Assembly (NCBI RefSeq): GCF_003589595.1
Contig: NW_020654080.1
Span: forward strand, 3,815,331-3,879,330
DNA: 64,000 nucleotides
Origin: Hyposmocoma kahamanoa
Taxonomy: Eukaryota > Arthropoda > Insecta > Lepidoptera > Cosmopterigidae
Direction: 5' to 3'
Position numbers and translations under genes: made by a program. Numbering within the stretch: position 1 is the stretch's first letter; every line of letters starts with the position of its first letter. Below the pieces are notes generated by a model, which ran no database searches, had not been told where the DNA came from, and was given only the letters and a program-made list of their open reading frames with translations. Shown here one piece after another: positions 9,742 to 20,725 of the stretch.

Positions 9742-10983
9742 CTAAAATTTCCCTTTATAAGCAATTTTTCTCAAGTTGACGCTCAATTTTCACGCCTCAT
9801 TTTCAGAACTTTGCGCATTTTATCGCACTGAGAGTTTGTCTGAACTTTGCATTTCACTTTTCCCTGAAGTAATTACGTAGTACTTCACAACTTGGAATTT
9901 ATATGTTCGATGTTTTTAACATTTTATTTCCTGACGTTGAGAGACAGATCTGTTGTTTGTGTATAATCTATTTTTATTACGACTATATTGCAAAATTTGG
10001 AGGAACCGTTGAGCTTCTGGTAGGAATTGAGAGGTGGCCTTAGCCACATACTCAGATCTTCTGAAGTCGCAGTGACGTGTGTCGCCACGACTGGGATCCC
10101 CGTGTGAGAACCATAAGACCACCGCCTTAACGCTTACGACTTTACATAAAGAAATAATTATATAATGTTCTTAAGATATGCATATGGAATCAAATACGGA
10201 TTATATATACTAATTCGTTTATATGAATGGATGCATTAAATATTCTTTTGCACAGTCACAATTACAATGCTAAACACAGAACAGTAATGTAAATAGATTA
10301 GTGTAAGCCAATATATCCGGCGACCTTATCTAAAGTAGCGATTTCTTTAATTCTTTCTTAAGATAGAAACTCCTAATTTTCTAAATGGATGGTGCGAAAA
10401 ATGTTTTGTTTGTAAAGTTTTTGGATTTTTAAAAAGGTTCTTTTGATGCTGACTATACACACCTGACAATTCCAAAATGTATATCTCCATAAAAACCCAA
10501 GAAACAAAGTTCGATGTCCGTGAAATATGACTTAATTTGTTTATTGTGGGCCATTTAATGCGAACCTTAATGAGTTTTGCTAACTTGTTATTGGGCCATT
10601 GGCAGCGCGTGCGCCTGCCTGTGACCGATGACGTCACGGCTGTGTATTTACTGGATCATAATAAAAACAAAATGAAAAAATAATAATAATCTTAATTTAG
10701 AACATAATATCATATAATAGTTTTCAATTAAGTTCTCGAAAACTAATATGTTTTTCATTTCAGTGAAAATGCAATATTCAGGGTACAGTGACAACAAGAC
10801 GTCAAATTAGAGAATTGAGATTTAAATTCAACTCTATATACAACTTCGTCAAATACACACATCAAAGTGTCTAGGGATTATAAAAATGACCAAAAAATAC
10901 ATCTGTGTTAAAAACAGTTCATTACAAAAACTTGTTTTTAGTAATTAGCAAAAACGTGCTCGATTTCATTCATTCATTCATTG
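9742..10983. other. unassigned DNA with a CRE-like site
   Basis: No gene or repeat recognised. TGACGTCA (10629-10636), a perfect CREB/ATF-type palindrome, lies in a locally GC-richer patch (10598-10640). A splice-acceptor-like TTTTTCATTTCAG lies at 10751-10763 (+). Neither has supporting context. Confidence 0.3.
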
Positions 10984-11062
10984 AAAAGATCTAAGGGGCA
11001 CTGCCACTGCGCCCGATACGCAGAGAAATATATTGACAAGTCCCATGTGCCTGTAATTTCAT
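10984..11062 (-). repeat. HP repeat fragment
   Basis: AAGATCTAAGGGGCACTGCC and ACAAGTCCCATGTGCCTGTA identify a short minus-strand HP piece. Confidence 0.7.
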
Positions 11063-11211
11063 CAAATCATTCATCATGTTTCTTGCAAATAAACCGGTTT
11101 CAATTGACCTGATTTAGAGTCTAAATCTAAATTTTAGGCGCATCTATCTCAAATGTAAGTTTCTTAGGTTTTCGTGATTTAGATATTATTTTGCATCTAA
11201 ATAACGTAGTA

Positions 11212-11471
11212 TATCGTCGCTTTACTTTCTCAAACTCGTATCTTAAAGCACAAAGTAACTGAAATGCAAAGAATGGATTGTGTATACAAATTTGCAGGGT
11301 GATTTAACATCACAATACCTTCATATTCACACACTGGCTTTTACCTATTCTTAAAGTAATGTATTCAAATTAACACCCTTGATAAGAAATTTAAAATAAA
11401 TAGAATTTTTTGCCATCTCCTAAATAATCACTCTTTATAAGATACGAGTTTGAGAAAGTAAGGCATTGATA
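11212..11471. mobile_element. MITE with CTTTCTCAAACTCGTATC termini
   Basis: The left end (11215-11245) reads CGTCGCTTTACTTTCTCAAAC then TCGTATCTTA. The right end (11437-11464) is its inverse, ATAAGATACGAGTTTGAGAA then AGTAAGG. The 250-bp element has a second copy at 63411-63694 sharing the internal words AAAGCACAAAGT and TTCATATTCACACACTGG. There is no coding capacity. Class is unknown, but ends and length are those of a MITE. Confidence 0.75.
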
Positions 11472-11511
11472 TTTTTGTTTTTTTTTTTACACCAAACAAC
11501 GTTGACTTAGT

Positions 11512-11650
11512 TTCGGTCGGGGCTAGAACTAAGAATGTATGACAACGGGCCCGTCTTTTCATTGACAAACTTCGAGTAGTCCCGGTCATCCATAGTGGGA
11601 AAACGGCCGTAACTTCGTGCTTCGAGAGTAGGCCCCAGGTCTTGTGATTA
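11512..11650. repeat. repeat shared with 49040-49270
   Basis: GGGGCTAGAACTAAGAATGT and CCCGTCTTTTCATTGACAAA recur, diverged, at 49165-49240. GGAAAACGGCCGTAAC and GTGCTTCGAGAGTAGGCCCC recur in inverse orientation at 49088-49135. The shared family is probably a retrotransposon tail; I cannot name it. Confidence 0.5.
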
Positions 11651-12114
11651 CGACTAAGAGCGTTTGTGCACTACGTCCCATTCGTATCAGTTCCGAATTC
11701 GGAAATGACAGTCCGAAATGTCACAGGTGTCCAAAGTGTCATTTTATCTCTAAGCGTATAAGAGACATTCGTTTTTTTTTAGATTCAAATCGGTCTTAGT
11801 ACACAGTAGTTTTTTTCCTTCTATTATTACAGAATTCCTTAACAACAAGTAAAATTATGATACAATATGTTTATTTTTTGAGTCTTAGCTGACGCCACGG
11901 TCTAGTGGTCGAGGATTAACCTCATCAATGCTCAGACAGCTCTTGACTATGTTATTTTTATAGATACGCCATTCCGAAAATCCACTGTTGGTAATTCGAC
12001 GTTTATAATCGGCATGGTTAATAATTATTTAGTGTTAAAATCCTTATATTTCTGTAAATCTTCCCAAGAAGAATTAACTATATTTAGTTCCACCAAGGAA
12101 CGGTGGGAACAAAC
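11651..12114. other. unassigned DNA
   Basis: Nothing identified. Confidence 0.3.
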
Positions 12115-12290
12115 AAACAGTGAGTTTATATATAAATCGCACGTGAATGCATATACTGTCTTAACTCAGAAATGATGCAATTTAGAAAACACGATTTGTA
12201 AATAAAAAATTATACTAAATGAATCTTATTCCTAATAATGGGATTATTTTTATTTACACAGAGTAATTAGTTATCCACTTATATACGAGA
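12115..12290 (-). repeat. repeat shared with 20475-20575 and 55740-55925
   Basis: Read on the minus strand, AATAAGATTCATTTAGTAT and CTGAGTTAAGACAGTAT, then a CGTGCGATTTATAT-like word, line up with 55800-55925 (TTGAGTTAAGACGGTATTTT, AAGTGCGATCTATTTCTCG). AT-rich dispersed family of unknown class. Confidence 0.4.
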
Positions 12291-12299
12291 GTTTAAATT

Positions 12300-12530
12300 T
12301 ATTTAATAAATAATAATAAATAACGCACACACTCAACATAGCCCCGCACTAGGGAAACCCTGTGTCGCGGGTGCCATGGACACACACATAGACAACCACA
12401 AATTACACCCAAACTCACGAGATAAATAAATGTAAGCCGTACAAACATTTCTCCCGGCCCGGGAATCGAACCTGGGACCTCTGTGTGGCAGTCCGGCATG
12501 GTAACCGTTCGGCCACGGAGGCAGTTACAA
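12300..12530 (-). repeat. SINE1 copy, full length
   Basis: Well preserved: AATAATAAATAACGCACACAC tail side, CCCCGCACTAGGGAAACCC, CATAGACAACCACAAATTA, B box CCGGGAATCGAACC and A box GTTCGGCCACGGAGG on the plus strand. The tRNA-like head is at the right end, so the SINE reads leftwards. Confidence 0.9.
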
Positions 12531-12661
12531 ACATTACATTACATTAAAGTTCAGTAATTTTTTGAACTTTAAAATCATGTTTTCTCAATTCCATCATATT
12601 TTAGTTACGTCAGTTTATCTTTATGTGCGAAATATTTTTGTTTATTATTATAAATAATAGA

Positions 12662-12775
12662 CACACGTTTGGCCACAATCTCACCTGATGTTAAGCGACG
12701 ATATGACCGACTTTGGTACGCGTTTGCCTATAAAATGCCTATTCACTTGAGCCTTGAATAGCCGCACTGTACCCC
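12662..12775 (-). pseudogene. jockey-like RT C-terminus and 3' end
   Basis: The minus-strand frame reads LFKAQVNRHFIGKRVPKSV then ISSLNIR and a stop, nearly the same terminus as the plus-strand copy at 44001-44141. After the stop, GATTGTGGCCAAACGTGTGTC begins the 3' UTR. It is 5' truncated and non-functional. Confidence 0.75.
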
Positions 12776-12816
12776 AGTGTACTTACGCACTTCTTACTTT
12801 TGTTCTTACTTACTTT

Positions 12817-12971
12817 TACGCACACACTCATAGACCCTACATTATGGAAAACCTGTGTTGCGGGTGTCATGGAGACATACATAGACAGCCACAAATTACA
12901 TCCAAACGAACGAGTGAAATAAATGAAGGCCATATAGATATTGCGTGGCAGACCAGTATGGTGACCGTGCT
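12817..12971 (-). repeat. SINE1 copy, degraded
   Basis: ACGCACACACTCATAGACC, CTGTGTTGCGGGTGTCATGG and ACAGCCACAAATTACATCC are clear. The B-box region is deleted, going straight to GCGTGGCAGACCAGTATGGT. Confidence 0.75.
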
Positions 12972-13280
12972 GTTTCAGAAAAAGTTAAGTATTTAGCATT
13001 GTATTTATGCATTTGTTAAGTTGTAAATTTTATAACATACAACTATGTACCGTTTAACTGCTATGTGCACATTTAACTGCCCTTCATCTGTATTTGTTTC
13101 TCCCTAATAATTAGTAGAATTTTTATTGTACCTTCCATCATGACTTTGTTTCTTTAGCGTGCCAATGACTTCATTATATCGTACCCTTGGGTAATAAGGT
13201 CACATTTGCAAAATGGAAACTGTTCAGGAGAGAGGTATAAACATTCTACGAACTAGATTATTCGATTACTTTTTTACTTA
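12972..13280. other. unassigned AT-rich DNA
   Basis: Nothing identified. Confidence 0.3.
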
Positions 13281-13445
13281 TTATTGAGATTTTTGTAAAA
13301 TAGCTCCACTAGTTTTTATTATGATTATTAATATTGAGATCGAACACGCAGAAAAACTTTTTCGATCCGCTTGGGTCTTCAACCCGCGTAGTATTGTTCT
13401 TGCCAACTGAGTGAGATACGGGTCAAGTTATCGAGTTATTGAAAT
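13281..13445 (-). repeat. SINE2 copy
   Basis: Minus-strand copy: tail side AAATAGCTCCACTAGTTTTT and GATCGAACACGCAGAAAAA, degenerate B box GGGTCTTCAACCCGC, then the tRNA-like head and the 5' flank GGGTCAAGTTATCGAGTTAT, which is shared with copies at 46147 and 47006. Confidence 0.8.
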
Positions 13446-14257
13446 TCTCCTATGTATTTTTGTTAAAGACCTTTGTACTGAATTTTTTCGCCATTGTCAA
13501 TCGCTAGTGACACCTAGTGAAAGATTTTAGAACTTTTTATGTTTCAATTTGGGAGAAAAATGTCACATTATTATAATTGTTTCATAGTTTGTATTATTGT
13601 TGTAATTTTCGAGTGATAAAAGCGTTTTTGGCATATGACGTGTGGTTTTATTATATATACCAAAGGTACGAAAGTATGCTCTATCTGTAAACTTGCTTAT
13701 CTCAATGCATAAGCGCAGTTTCACATGCATTGAAAAGCGCATTGGAATTAAAGCAAACTTTAATGTAAGCCACGCTCCACGGAGTTTATGGCGCCAAATT
13801 TAATTTTTTAAATTTTCCACAGACGTTTGTTTAAGTGCAAAAGGTCTTTAGAATCGGAATTAATAGCCGAAACAGTTTTTGTGTACCATAAAGATGTGTA
13901 TCACTTGTCTTCTTAATGCGCATCGCATTTTAATGATATCAGGATTGTTTACCTGAATCTGTTATGTTGTAGTCTATCTCAGCTATCCTCAGAGAACCTA
14001 AACTCGTCCAAACTCCGAACGTCTCTCGAACACTGGCAGCGTCCCGTTTCCCAAGAAATAGAATTCGAAAAAAAAGAAAAGTAGAATATAATGGTATTAA
14101 AACATCGTAATATACAATTATTAAAGCGACATCTGCTGACCGCCGCTGAGTGAAGAAAAACTTTCATTGATTTCTCACAGATGGCGCTACGGCTAAAAAT
14201 CGTTAAAAATCCAAAGATCTGCAACAAGCACATAGAAAAATTCGTAAGGTATTCTGG
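13446..14257. other. unassigned AT-rich DNA
   Basis: No gene or repeat recognised. Confidence 0.3.
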
Positions 14258-14402
14258 TTCGTTGTGTAGCTCAGTTGGAAGAACGTCAGACACGGTATAT
14301 TGAAGCCGCTGGTTGGAATCCAGCCGGATCAAAGGAACTTTTCTTAGTGTTACAATTTTGCATTAATATTTATATCAAACTAGTGGAGTAACTTCACATA
14401 AA
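14258..14402 (+). repeat. SINE2 copy
   Basis: Plus-strand copy with A box TGTAGCTCAGTTGGAAGAAC (14264-14283), B box GGTTGGAATCCAG, and the 3' part ATCAAACTAGTGGAGTAACTTC. The head resembles a tRNA but lacks pairing for a functional tRNA. Confidence 0.82.
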
Positions 14403-16263
14403 ATATTAGAATATGATAGTAGAACAGCGTATTATTAAATTTTAAAATTACAAGTAGAAATTGTTCAACATTCGCTATACCGTCGTTAAAGTCATTCACC
14501 TTAATTTAAATTGCAGAAATACATAAAGCGTGTAACAGATGTAAATACATTCCCCATTCTCTTTTAACGTATCGCGTGTACATAATATCCCCAGCATTAA
14601 AAATTCAATGATCCGCAACCCTCCGAAAAATTATCGCGCGAAATAAATTGCGAAGACGTTGCGCCCCCTGCATAATGCGCCGAGAAATTTATTATGGCAA
14701 ACCAAGCTATAAACTTCCAAATAAATTGGACTCCGACCATTATACACTACTATAGGCACTTACAGTCTTTTCATTTTTACCATCTTAACGTTCCAAACTG
14801 GAGGCGAATTTACAATTTATTGTTCGCGCGCCGTTGTCGAGTCGTTTTCTAAAAATTATTGCGAGTTATTGTCAATACGTCTCATTGTATAAGAGGGGTT
14901 TCGCAAAGATGCAGTGGAGCAGTAAATTTTCTTTAATACATCTGTGATTGCATTTTTCAAGTGGTATCTTGCATGAGTGTTCTTCAGATTCAATCGGTTT
15001 CTTTTTAATGTGTGTTTAAATTTTAGGGTTGGTTTTACGGTCGCCAAGTACCTTTTTAAATATCGTTAACGATATTTGGGCAAACTTAGCGTATATAGTA
15101 ACTCAATTAGTAAGAAGAATTAAAAAATATCAATGGACCCCAAGTCTGCTAATTTTAAGTTATCTCAGTTGTGTGTTTGGCATTCTGCTAAAAGTTGAGA
15201 GTAGGGCCTTGTGAATGGATAGCCAAGAAATTACTATTCAATTGTCATCGCAATTTTTCGGTATTCTGCTTTTCAATGGCATTTAATTTGAAGATTAAGT
15301 GTGAGTTGCGTAGTTTGCGTTGTATTCGGTTTCATATAAAAGTGCAGTTTGTGTCATACGACGACGCAAAATGAGTTATCTCCCGACTCACGGGCGTAAT
15401 GACGACTGACTTTGGGTCGCATCGCGTGACGTGCTTATTGAGTGGATGTACCTAGCTTCTTTTTCTAACATCGTCTTCTAATGCTTCATAAATGCATACT
15501 ATTTTGAATGGATGGACTATTCCGACACAAACACCCCATATAAAAGCTTAAAAGCAACTTAATAAAATACGTTCGTCTGGCGCTCCAACCGAATATCTGT
15601 CGAGCGCAAGCGCAAGTCACAACTCACAAAATTACGCTCGTCTCGCCTCACCCTAAATTGTTGATTAACCGACATAAAAATTAAGATGTGCGTTGTAATT
15701 CCCATGGCAGTTTTAGTAAGGCAACTTCGATTGCTAGTAATTGAACGAATGAATGCCATTCCTCTGACACTCTATTGAGACTGACTGCTATTGCAGCTAA
15801 ATTTTAGCAGAATTGTTGGAACGAGTGTAGTATAAGCCAGTCAATTTTAATGGTCTGACAAGTTTACCACCAGGTGGCGCTAAATGATGACGATGATGAC
15901 TTTACTTGTTACAATAAAATCTCTTTCTATTGGTTGAATTTTTGTTTATTTCTTATCATAACCCATCGAGAATAACAAATATTATCCCAATTGCAACTTA
16001 ATGGCAGTGGAGTTTCAATATAATTACAATGACCAGCGGTTTCAAACAAATTAGCAGAATTGGGGTTCTGGTGACTTGTGACGTTCACTTTTTGAGATTT
16101 ATCAGCCAATTGTTAGATTTCGAGAAAATGCATCTACGGATGTGTAAAGCCAAAGAAACGCCACTACGTACGACCTTGCCCTTGTTTTTACTTCGTGAAT
16201 CCCAGGAGTTATTTTCAGAAATTTCACTTCAAAATTCACACTGGCGTTAAACTTAAGACTGAT
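14403..16263. other. unassigned DNA
   Basis: No gene, SINE or HP copy was seen. Longest frames are about 60 codons, with no recognisable motif. A TGACGATGATGAC run at 15888-15900 is low-complexity. Confidence 0.3.
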
Positions 16264-16663
16264 AGTGATCTGGGGGTCGATTCAGAACCGTACGATAACT
16301 TAGTTGTCGATTTTCTTTCATTTTTATTCACAACACCCGAATCGAACGTCACACTGTCGTATTCGAATCCGAACCGAAATGACGTCACACTTATTACTTT
16401 AAATAATTCTAGATTTTGTACAGTTTTATTAATTTTCTTATATGTAAGACTAATGCATTTCATATTTTAATTTTTTTTATAATCTATTTTGCCGACTACC
16501 TCTGCAAATGCTGTTGGATAACGATATCGTATCCGAATCCGAATCGAACGTTTAATTCGGAATGTTCTGAATAGCTAAGAAAGCGCCTTTCGATTCGAGA
16601 ATGATATCCAATCGAAGGATTCGGTTAAAGTATCGAAGAGTTCTGAATCGGGATCCTGGCCAT
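16264..16663. mobile_element. possible 400-bp TIR element
   Basis: The left end contains CGATTCAGAACCGTACGATAA. The right end, inverted, contains CGATTCAGAACTCTTCGATA. The interior is rich in CGAATCC/CGATTCG words. Similarity of the ends is moderate and no target duplication was found. Confidence 0.35.
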
Positions 16664-17200
16664 CTGACCATTTCGCTCTGCATTAATCCGCTTAATAAGA
16701 AATAATTTTACACTACGTCTCCAAAGATACCTTTTGAGTTATTATTATGCATTTTTGAATATGTAGTGTTTAGTCATTTAATTCCATAGAGAAGCTTAAA
16801 TTCCCCTTGAAATTCCACAATAAAGGTACCTTTACCGTACGTAGACACGTGCACGTAGGTAAATTTAAAAATGTGACGGTATCTTTGTATATATGTAGAC
16901 ATACGCACGCACGTACATACTCTCGTAAGCACGCACATGGGACGAAGCCACGTATAAGTATATGCATAAGTAGCTTCCCTTATAATATCGTTATACATTA
17001 GGTAGTCAATTGAACGACGTCATTTCTGATTTCTTATCAGAAGTGCACAATTTTTAATTTTTTACGGTTGGACTCTATAACAATGGAACAGCGATTGCGT
17101 TTCACGTTGAATTGTAAAGATATGAAGTGTACTTGACTATTGTTTTTATTTTGATTCTTATATGTAATGAATGTCATTTCAATGTGATAGACAATTAGGC
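16664..17200. other. unassigned AT-rich DNA
   Basis: Nothing identified apart from an alternating purine-pyrimidine patch (ACATACGCACGCACGTACAT at 16899-16918). Confidence 0.3.
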
Positions 17201-17204
17201 AGAG

Positions 17205-17740
17205 CCAACTTCGAGAAAGAGGTCAATCGTCGAGTCCGACTCGGTTGAGCAGCTTTCGGGAAGCTCCGGGATGTCTTCTCGTTCGCAATACCGTCGTTGA
17301 AGACAAAAGTCTTCAAGCAGTGCGTGTTGCCAGCGATGACCTACGGTTTTGAGACTTGATCTCTTACTATATGGGCCTCATAAAAAAGCTCAGTCACTCA
17401 ACGAGCTATTGAGCGAGAAATGCTCGGCATTTCTCTACGTGATCGAATCAGAAATGAGGAGATCCGTAGAAGAACGAAAGTCAACGACATAGCTCTAAGG
17501 ATTAGCAAGTTGAAGTGGCTGTAGGCAGGGCATATAGCTCGTAGAACTGACGGCCGTTGGGGCAGAAAGGTTCTCGAATGGAAGAGACAACCATGAACCA
17601 GAAGGCGTTCAGTGCGAGGTTCCCCTACTAGATAGACAGATGACCTAGTAAGGGCGGCGGGTAACCGACCTGTGGAGGAGGCCTATGTTCAGAAGTGGAC
17701 GTCTTCCGGCTAATATGATGATGATGAGATAATCACGAAG
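17205..17740 (+). pseudogene. RTE-type retrotransposon RT C-terminus and tail
   Basis: The plus strand encodes, across interrupted frames, the characteristic end of RTE-clade reverse transcriptases: VFKQCVLPAMTYG (17308-17346), AIEREMLGISLRDR (17404-17447), RNEEIRRRTKV and DIALRISKLKW (17449-17519), then AGHIARRTDGRWGRKVLEW (17527-17583, after an in-frame TAG). GRRVTDLWRRPMF-like codons and the short-repeat tail ATGATGATGAG (17725-17738) end it. RTE elements end in such microsatellite tails rather than poly(A). It is 5' truncated and carries stops, so it is dead. Motif recognition is from family knowledge. Confidence 0.85.
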
Positions 17741-17821
17741 ATAGGACACAATAGCTTACTGAAATTTCCGTTGATATAGTTTCAATTACGATACCAATGG
17801 ACGCAATTTGTGAAAGAGGTC

Positions 17822-18037
17822 ACCCAGAGAAGTGCTACCTTACCTATTTCTGCCGCCAAGCATTAATGTGAACATTATTACTACCTGTTTTGAAAGTCTG
17901 GTGGCGCATGGGAATTATCAATTTTTACAATGCCCCTCAGATACTTGCGATTTTAAAGCTCTGAGTGGCAATGCAGTTCTTATGGGTGTCGCTTACCACA
18001 AGTCTCACGACTTATACTATTATTTGACATCATAAAA
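17822..18037 (+). repeat. HP repeat, internally deleted
   Basis: CTTACCTATTTCTGCCGCCAA is followed by a decayed hairpin 1, then AATGCCCCTCAGATACTTGC and GTGTCGCTTACCAC, ending in ATTTGACATCATAAAAAAA. Confidence 0.78.
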
Positions 18038-18139
18038 AAACCCATGAGGCATATAAGTAATATACTCTATTGTAAATAATACTCTTTTGTAATTACTATA
18101 TAATATAAATATGACATGGGCGCGCAAACATGGAATCGT

Positions 18140-18300
18140 AGAATAGTGCTAATGAAAGTATAGGCACAAGGGACTTGTTAACTTTATTTTTGACATTGCA
18201 CCTCTTTGCGGTTAAATTTCTGCTATGTATATGCGTGTCGCTTACCACCAAGCTTACGACTTGCTCGTCTTGTCATTTTATGTCATAAAAAACTTACTAC
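18140..18300 (+). repeat. HP repeat, badly decayed
   Basis: GGCACAAGGGACTTGTTAAC, GTGTCGCTTACCACCAAGCT and TCATTTTATGTCATAAAAAA mark a second, poorer copy just after the one at 17822. Confidence 0.6.
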
Positions 18301-18404
18301 ACTTATGATTTTGACTGAAAAATGTTAGTTATAAAATGTGGCATATGCATATAATATAAGCCGTTGTATCAATATTAGTTTTAACCTAAAACATTAGTTT
18401 TAAC

Positions 18405-18535
18405 CTACCGCCTCTCAAGCATAGGGCGTGGTTACGAGTCCGTGCTTGCATCCGAGTTTTCCGAACTTTATGTGCGAAATTTCGTTTGCTTACCATGCAT
18501 TTTGGTTAAGGAAAACATCACACACACGTTTGGAA
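18405..18535 (+). repeat. RTE-like tail repeat, first part
   Basis: TTTTCCGAACTTTATGTGCG and AAGGAAAACATCAC match the copy at 39598-39730 (GGAATTTATGTGCGAAATTT). A second part with CCCAGCAGTGGGTAAAT lies at 19060-19135. The SINE1 at 18741 and unassigned sequence separate them. Confidence 0.5.
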
Positions 18536-18740
18536 ATCTTTTTTTATTTTTATTTTGTTTTATTAGACGAACACAACAGTCGACATCCAAATTAGATTAA
18601 CGCATTAATTTGGTTAAAATTACATTTGAACCACAATGCCAACCAGGAGCGCGTACGTACGGCATGTTTGGAAAAGTATATTTAAGTATGTTTTAGTAAA
18701 AAAAGTAACTGTAAATTGATTATAAATTACAATATTTGTG

Positions 18741-18962
18741 TTAATAATAATAACGCACACACTCAACATAGCCCCGCACTAGGGAAACCCTGTGTCGCGG
18801 GTGCCATGGACACACACATAGACAACCACAAATTACACCCAAACTCACGAGAGAAATAAATGTAGGTCATACAAATATTTCTCCCGGCCCGGGAATCGAA
18901 CCTGGGGCCTCTGCGTGGCAGTCCGGCGTGGTAACCGTTCGGCCACGGAGGCAGTTACATAC
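18741..18962 (-). repeat. SINE1 copy, full length
   Basis: Best preserved minus-strand SINE1: TTAATAATAATAACGCACAC at the tail side, GTGTCGCGGGTGCCATGG, AACTCACGAGAGAAATAAAT, B box GGGAATCGAACCTGG and A box GTTCGGCCACGGAGG. It is the inverse of the plus-strand copy at 34915-35135, with few differences. Confidence 0.92.
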
Positions 18963-19034
18963 ATAGTAGTTGGTACAAACAAATACATAAAAAAAGGAAA
19001 GTGTTAATTTTTTTCTTTTTCGAATTCATTTAAT

Positions 19035-19137
19035 GATGTGTGTGAACTTCCGAAATCCGCACTAGACCCGCGTGGGAACTACAGCGGAAGCCCTCCCATT
19101 GTAAGAGATCCGTGCCCAGCAGTGGGTAAATATTTTT
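19035..19137 (+). repeat. RTE-like tail repeat, second part
   Basis: AATCCGCACTAGACCCGCGT and GATCCGTGCCCAGCAGTGGG belong to the common lepidopteran CCCAGCAGTGGG tail family (other copies at 40077, 45714, 49843). Confidence 0.55.
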
Positions 19138-19467
19138 ACATATAGTCTGTTGTATTTAAAATCTTTTGTTCCATGTTAATCATACATATATCGTCAAAAT
19201 TGAATTACGTCCATTAGGTCTGTAAGGGACGATAAAAGGGGGTGTGTTGTTGAGTATAGTTGCATCATTGCGTTTTATTTCCCCCCATAAAGTATTTACG
19301 AGCGGTTTATAGTTCGTAATCAAATCTGTATAGGTAATGCTATAATAATAATGCAATGTTTACGCTGTTGTGGACGGGGGTCTTAAATTCATGAGTTTAT
19401 TTCGGGTAGTATTTGCGAGAGGTTAACGCACTCGGCGATTTTGTTATACTGTTTTAAAGTGTCACAG
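19138..19467. other. unassigned DNA
   Basis: Nothing identified. Confidence 0.3.
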
Positions 19468-19991
19468 CACTAGAGCTTGTGAAAGAGTTTGTCCAGGGAA
19501 ATATTGCCACCTTCGGCCTTACCATGAACTCTTATTACAGTTCAGTATAGGTTCGTAACGACAACTGAATCGTAATAAGAGTTCATGGTAAGGCCCCTTA
19601 TCTATTTCTGCCGCCAAGCAGTAATGTCAGCTTTACAGTGAGAAATTACAGGCACATGTGACGTGTCAACTGATGTCACAGGGTGACGGGCGAAGTGGCA
19701 GTGCCAGTGCAACAAATCATGGAAAGCGCATGATTGAAAGCTACACGCCTGTCCATAACAGTTGCAGTGCCACTCAGCTCTTTAAATCGCAAAGATCTGA
19801 GGCGCACTGCCACTGCGCCCGCCAGTCTGAGACGTAAGTTGACAAGTCCCATGTGCCTGTAAATTCACCAGCACCCTTACCCTTCAAAACCGGAATACAG
19901 TAATACTGATATTACTACTTGGCGCCAGAAATAGGTAAGGTGGCAGTAGTTCCCTAGACGAACTCTTTCACAAGGAGTTCTACTGCTACTT
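19468..19991. repeat. two HP copies facing each other
   Basis: A plus-strand copy (19468-19705, GAGCTTGTGAAAGAGTTTGT to GGGTGACGGGCGAAGTGGCA) meets a minus-strand copy (19735-19991, ACACGCCTGTCCATAACAG to AAGGAGTTCTACTGCTACT) tail to tail. The plus copy is split by an 81-bp palindrome at 19515-19595. The minus copy retains both hairpins. Confidence 0.85.
19515..19595. mobile_element. 81-bp palindromic insertion in HP
   Basis: The first 24 bases (GGCCTTACCATGAACTCTTA...) are the exact inverse of the last 24, and the match continues with small gaps to arms of about 33 bp. The host HP sequence GCCACCTTACCTATTTC is interrupted after GCCACCTT and resumes with CCTTATCTATTTC, so CCTT is probably the target duplication. 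Confidence 0.75.
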
Positions 19992-20115
19992 AAATTGTAA
20001 ATAATGAATGTGTACAAATGTATATTTACCAAGAGCAACTCGTACAGCTTCTTGCTCATTATTCTCATGAGATTATGACGATTTCAACTGTAATTTTAGA
20101 TTATTTGAGTTTGAA
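19992..20115 (+). repeat. non-LTR 3' end fragment (58.5-kb family)
   Basis: ACAAATGTATATTTACCAAG, CTTCTTGCTCATTATTCTCA and ATGACGATTTCAACTGTAAT match 37165-37300 and, inverted, 58530-58650. Confidence 0.6.
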
Positions 20116-20725
20116 ACAATATTTGTGGTAACAAATTTTATGATATAACTGTAAAGTTTTTTTTTCTCTTTGACGTCTAGTTACATTTTACCAATTATTA
20201 TCATTAAAATTGAACAAAATAATTATCACCGCTATTAAATTATTCACTGAGTTGCTTAGACCCATGTGACGTTATTAAAATAACAACATTGTTACACCCG
20301 ATTTAATTTGTTGAAGTGCGTTTGATTCCACGTATATCACAACTTCAACTCAAGCATACCTAATGTTTGGCCAGACTTATTATAGTGAAACTATACTCAT
20401 TTTGTTACAATGCTAATGAATCAAAACTGTGTAATAAGCCATTTGAAAGAAGATATATATTTAACGAAACCAATAAATACATGTTCTCGTTTATTAATAC
20501 ATAAGTAAATATTATATACGCCTACAAATAATCACCTTATTCCCAATAAGATCCATTTAGTATTTTTTTTTAATTTTCAACTCGTATTTCGTTATACATG
20601 TGCGTTTTGTACGAAGTTTGGAATTATGATTTTTTTTCTTTTTTTAACTGTTTGTGAGTTCTAGTTACTATTTTGTATAAAACAGCAAGTGCCCAGTTGT
20701 GAGAGCTCTTGTCTTCTAATAGGAG
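20116..20725. other. AT-rich DNA with a dispersed repeat
   Basis: 20475-20575 (TGTTCTCGTTTATTAATAC, ACCTTATTCCCAATAAGATC, TTTAGTATTTTTTTTTAATT) resembles 55750-55845 and, inverted, 12190-12290. The rest is unassigned. Confidence 0.4.
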
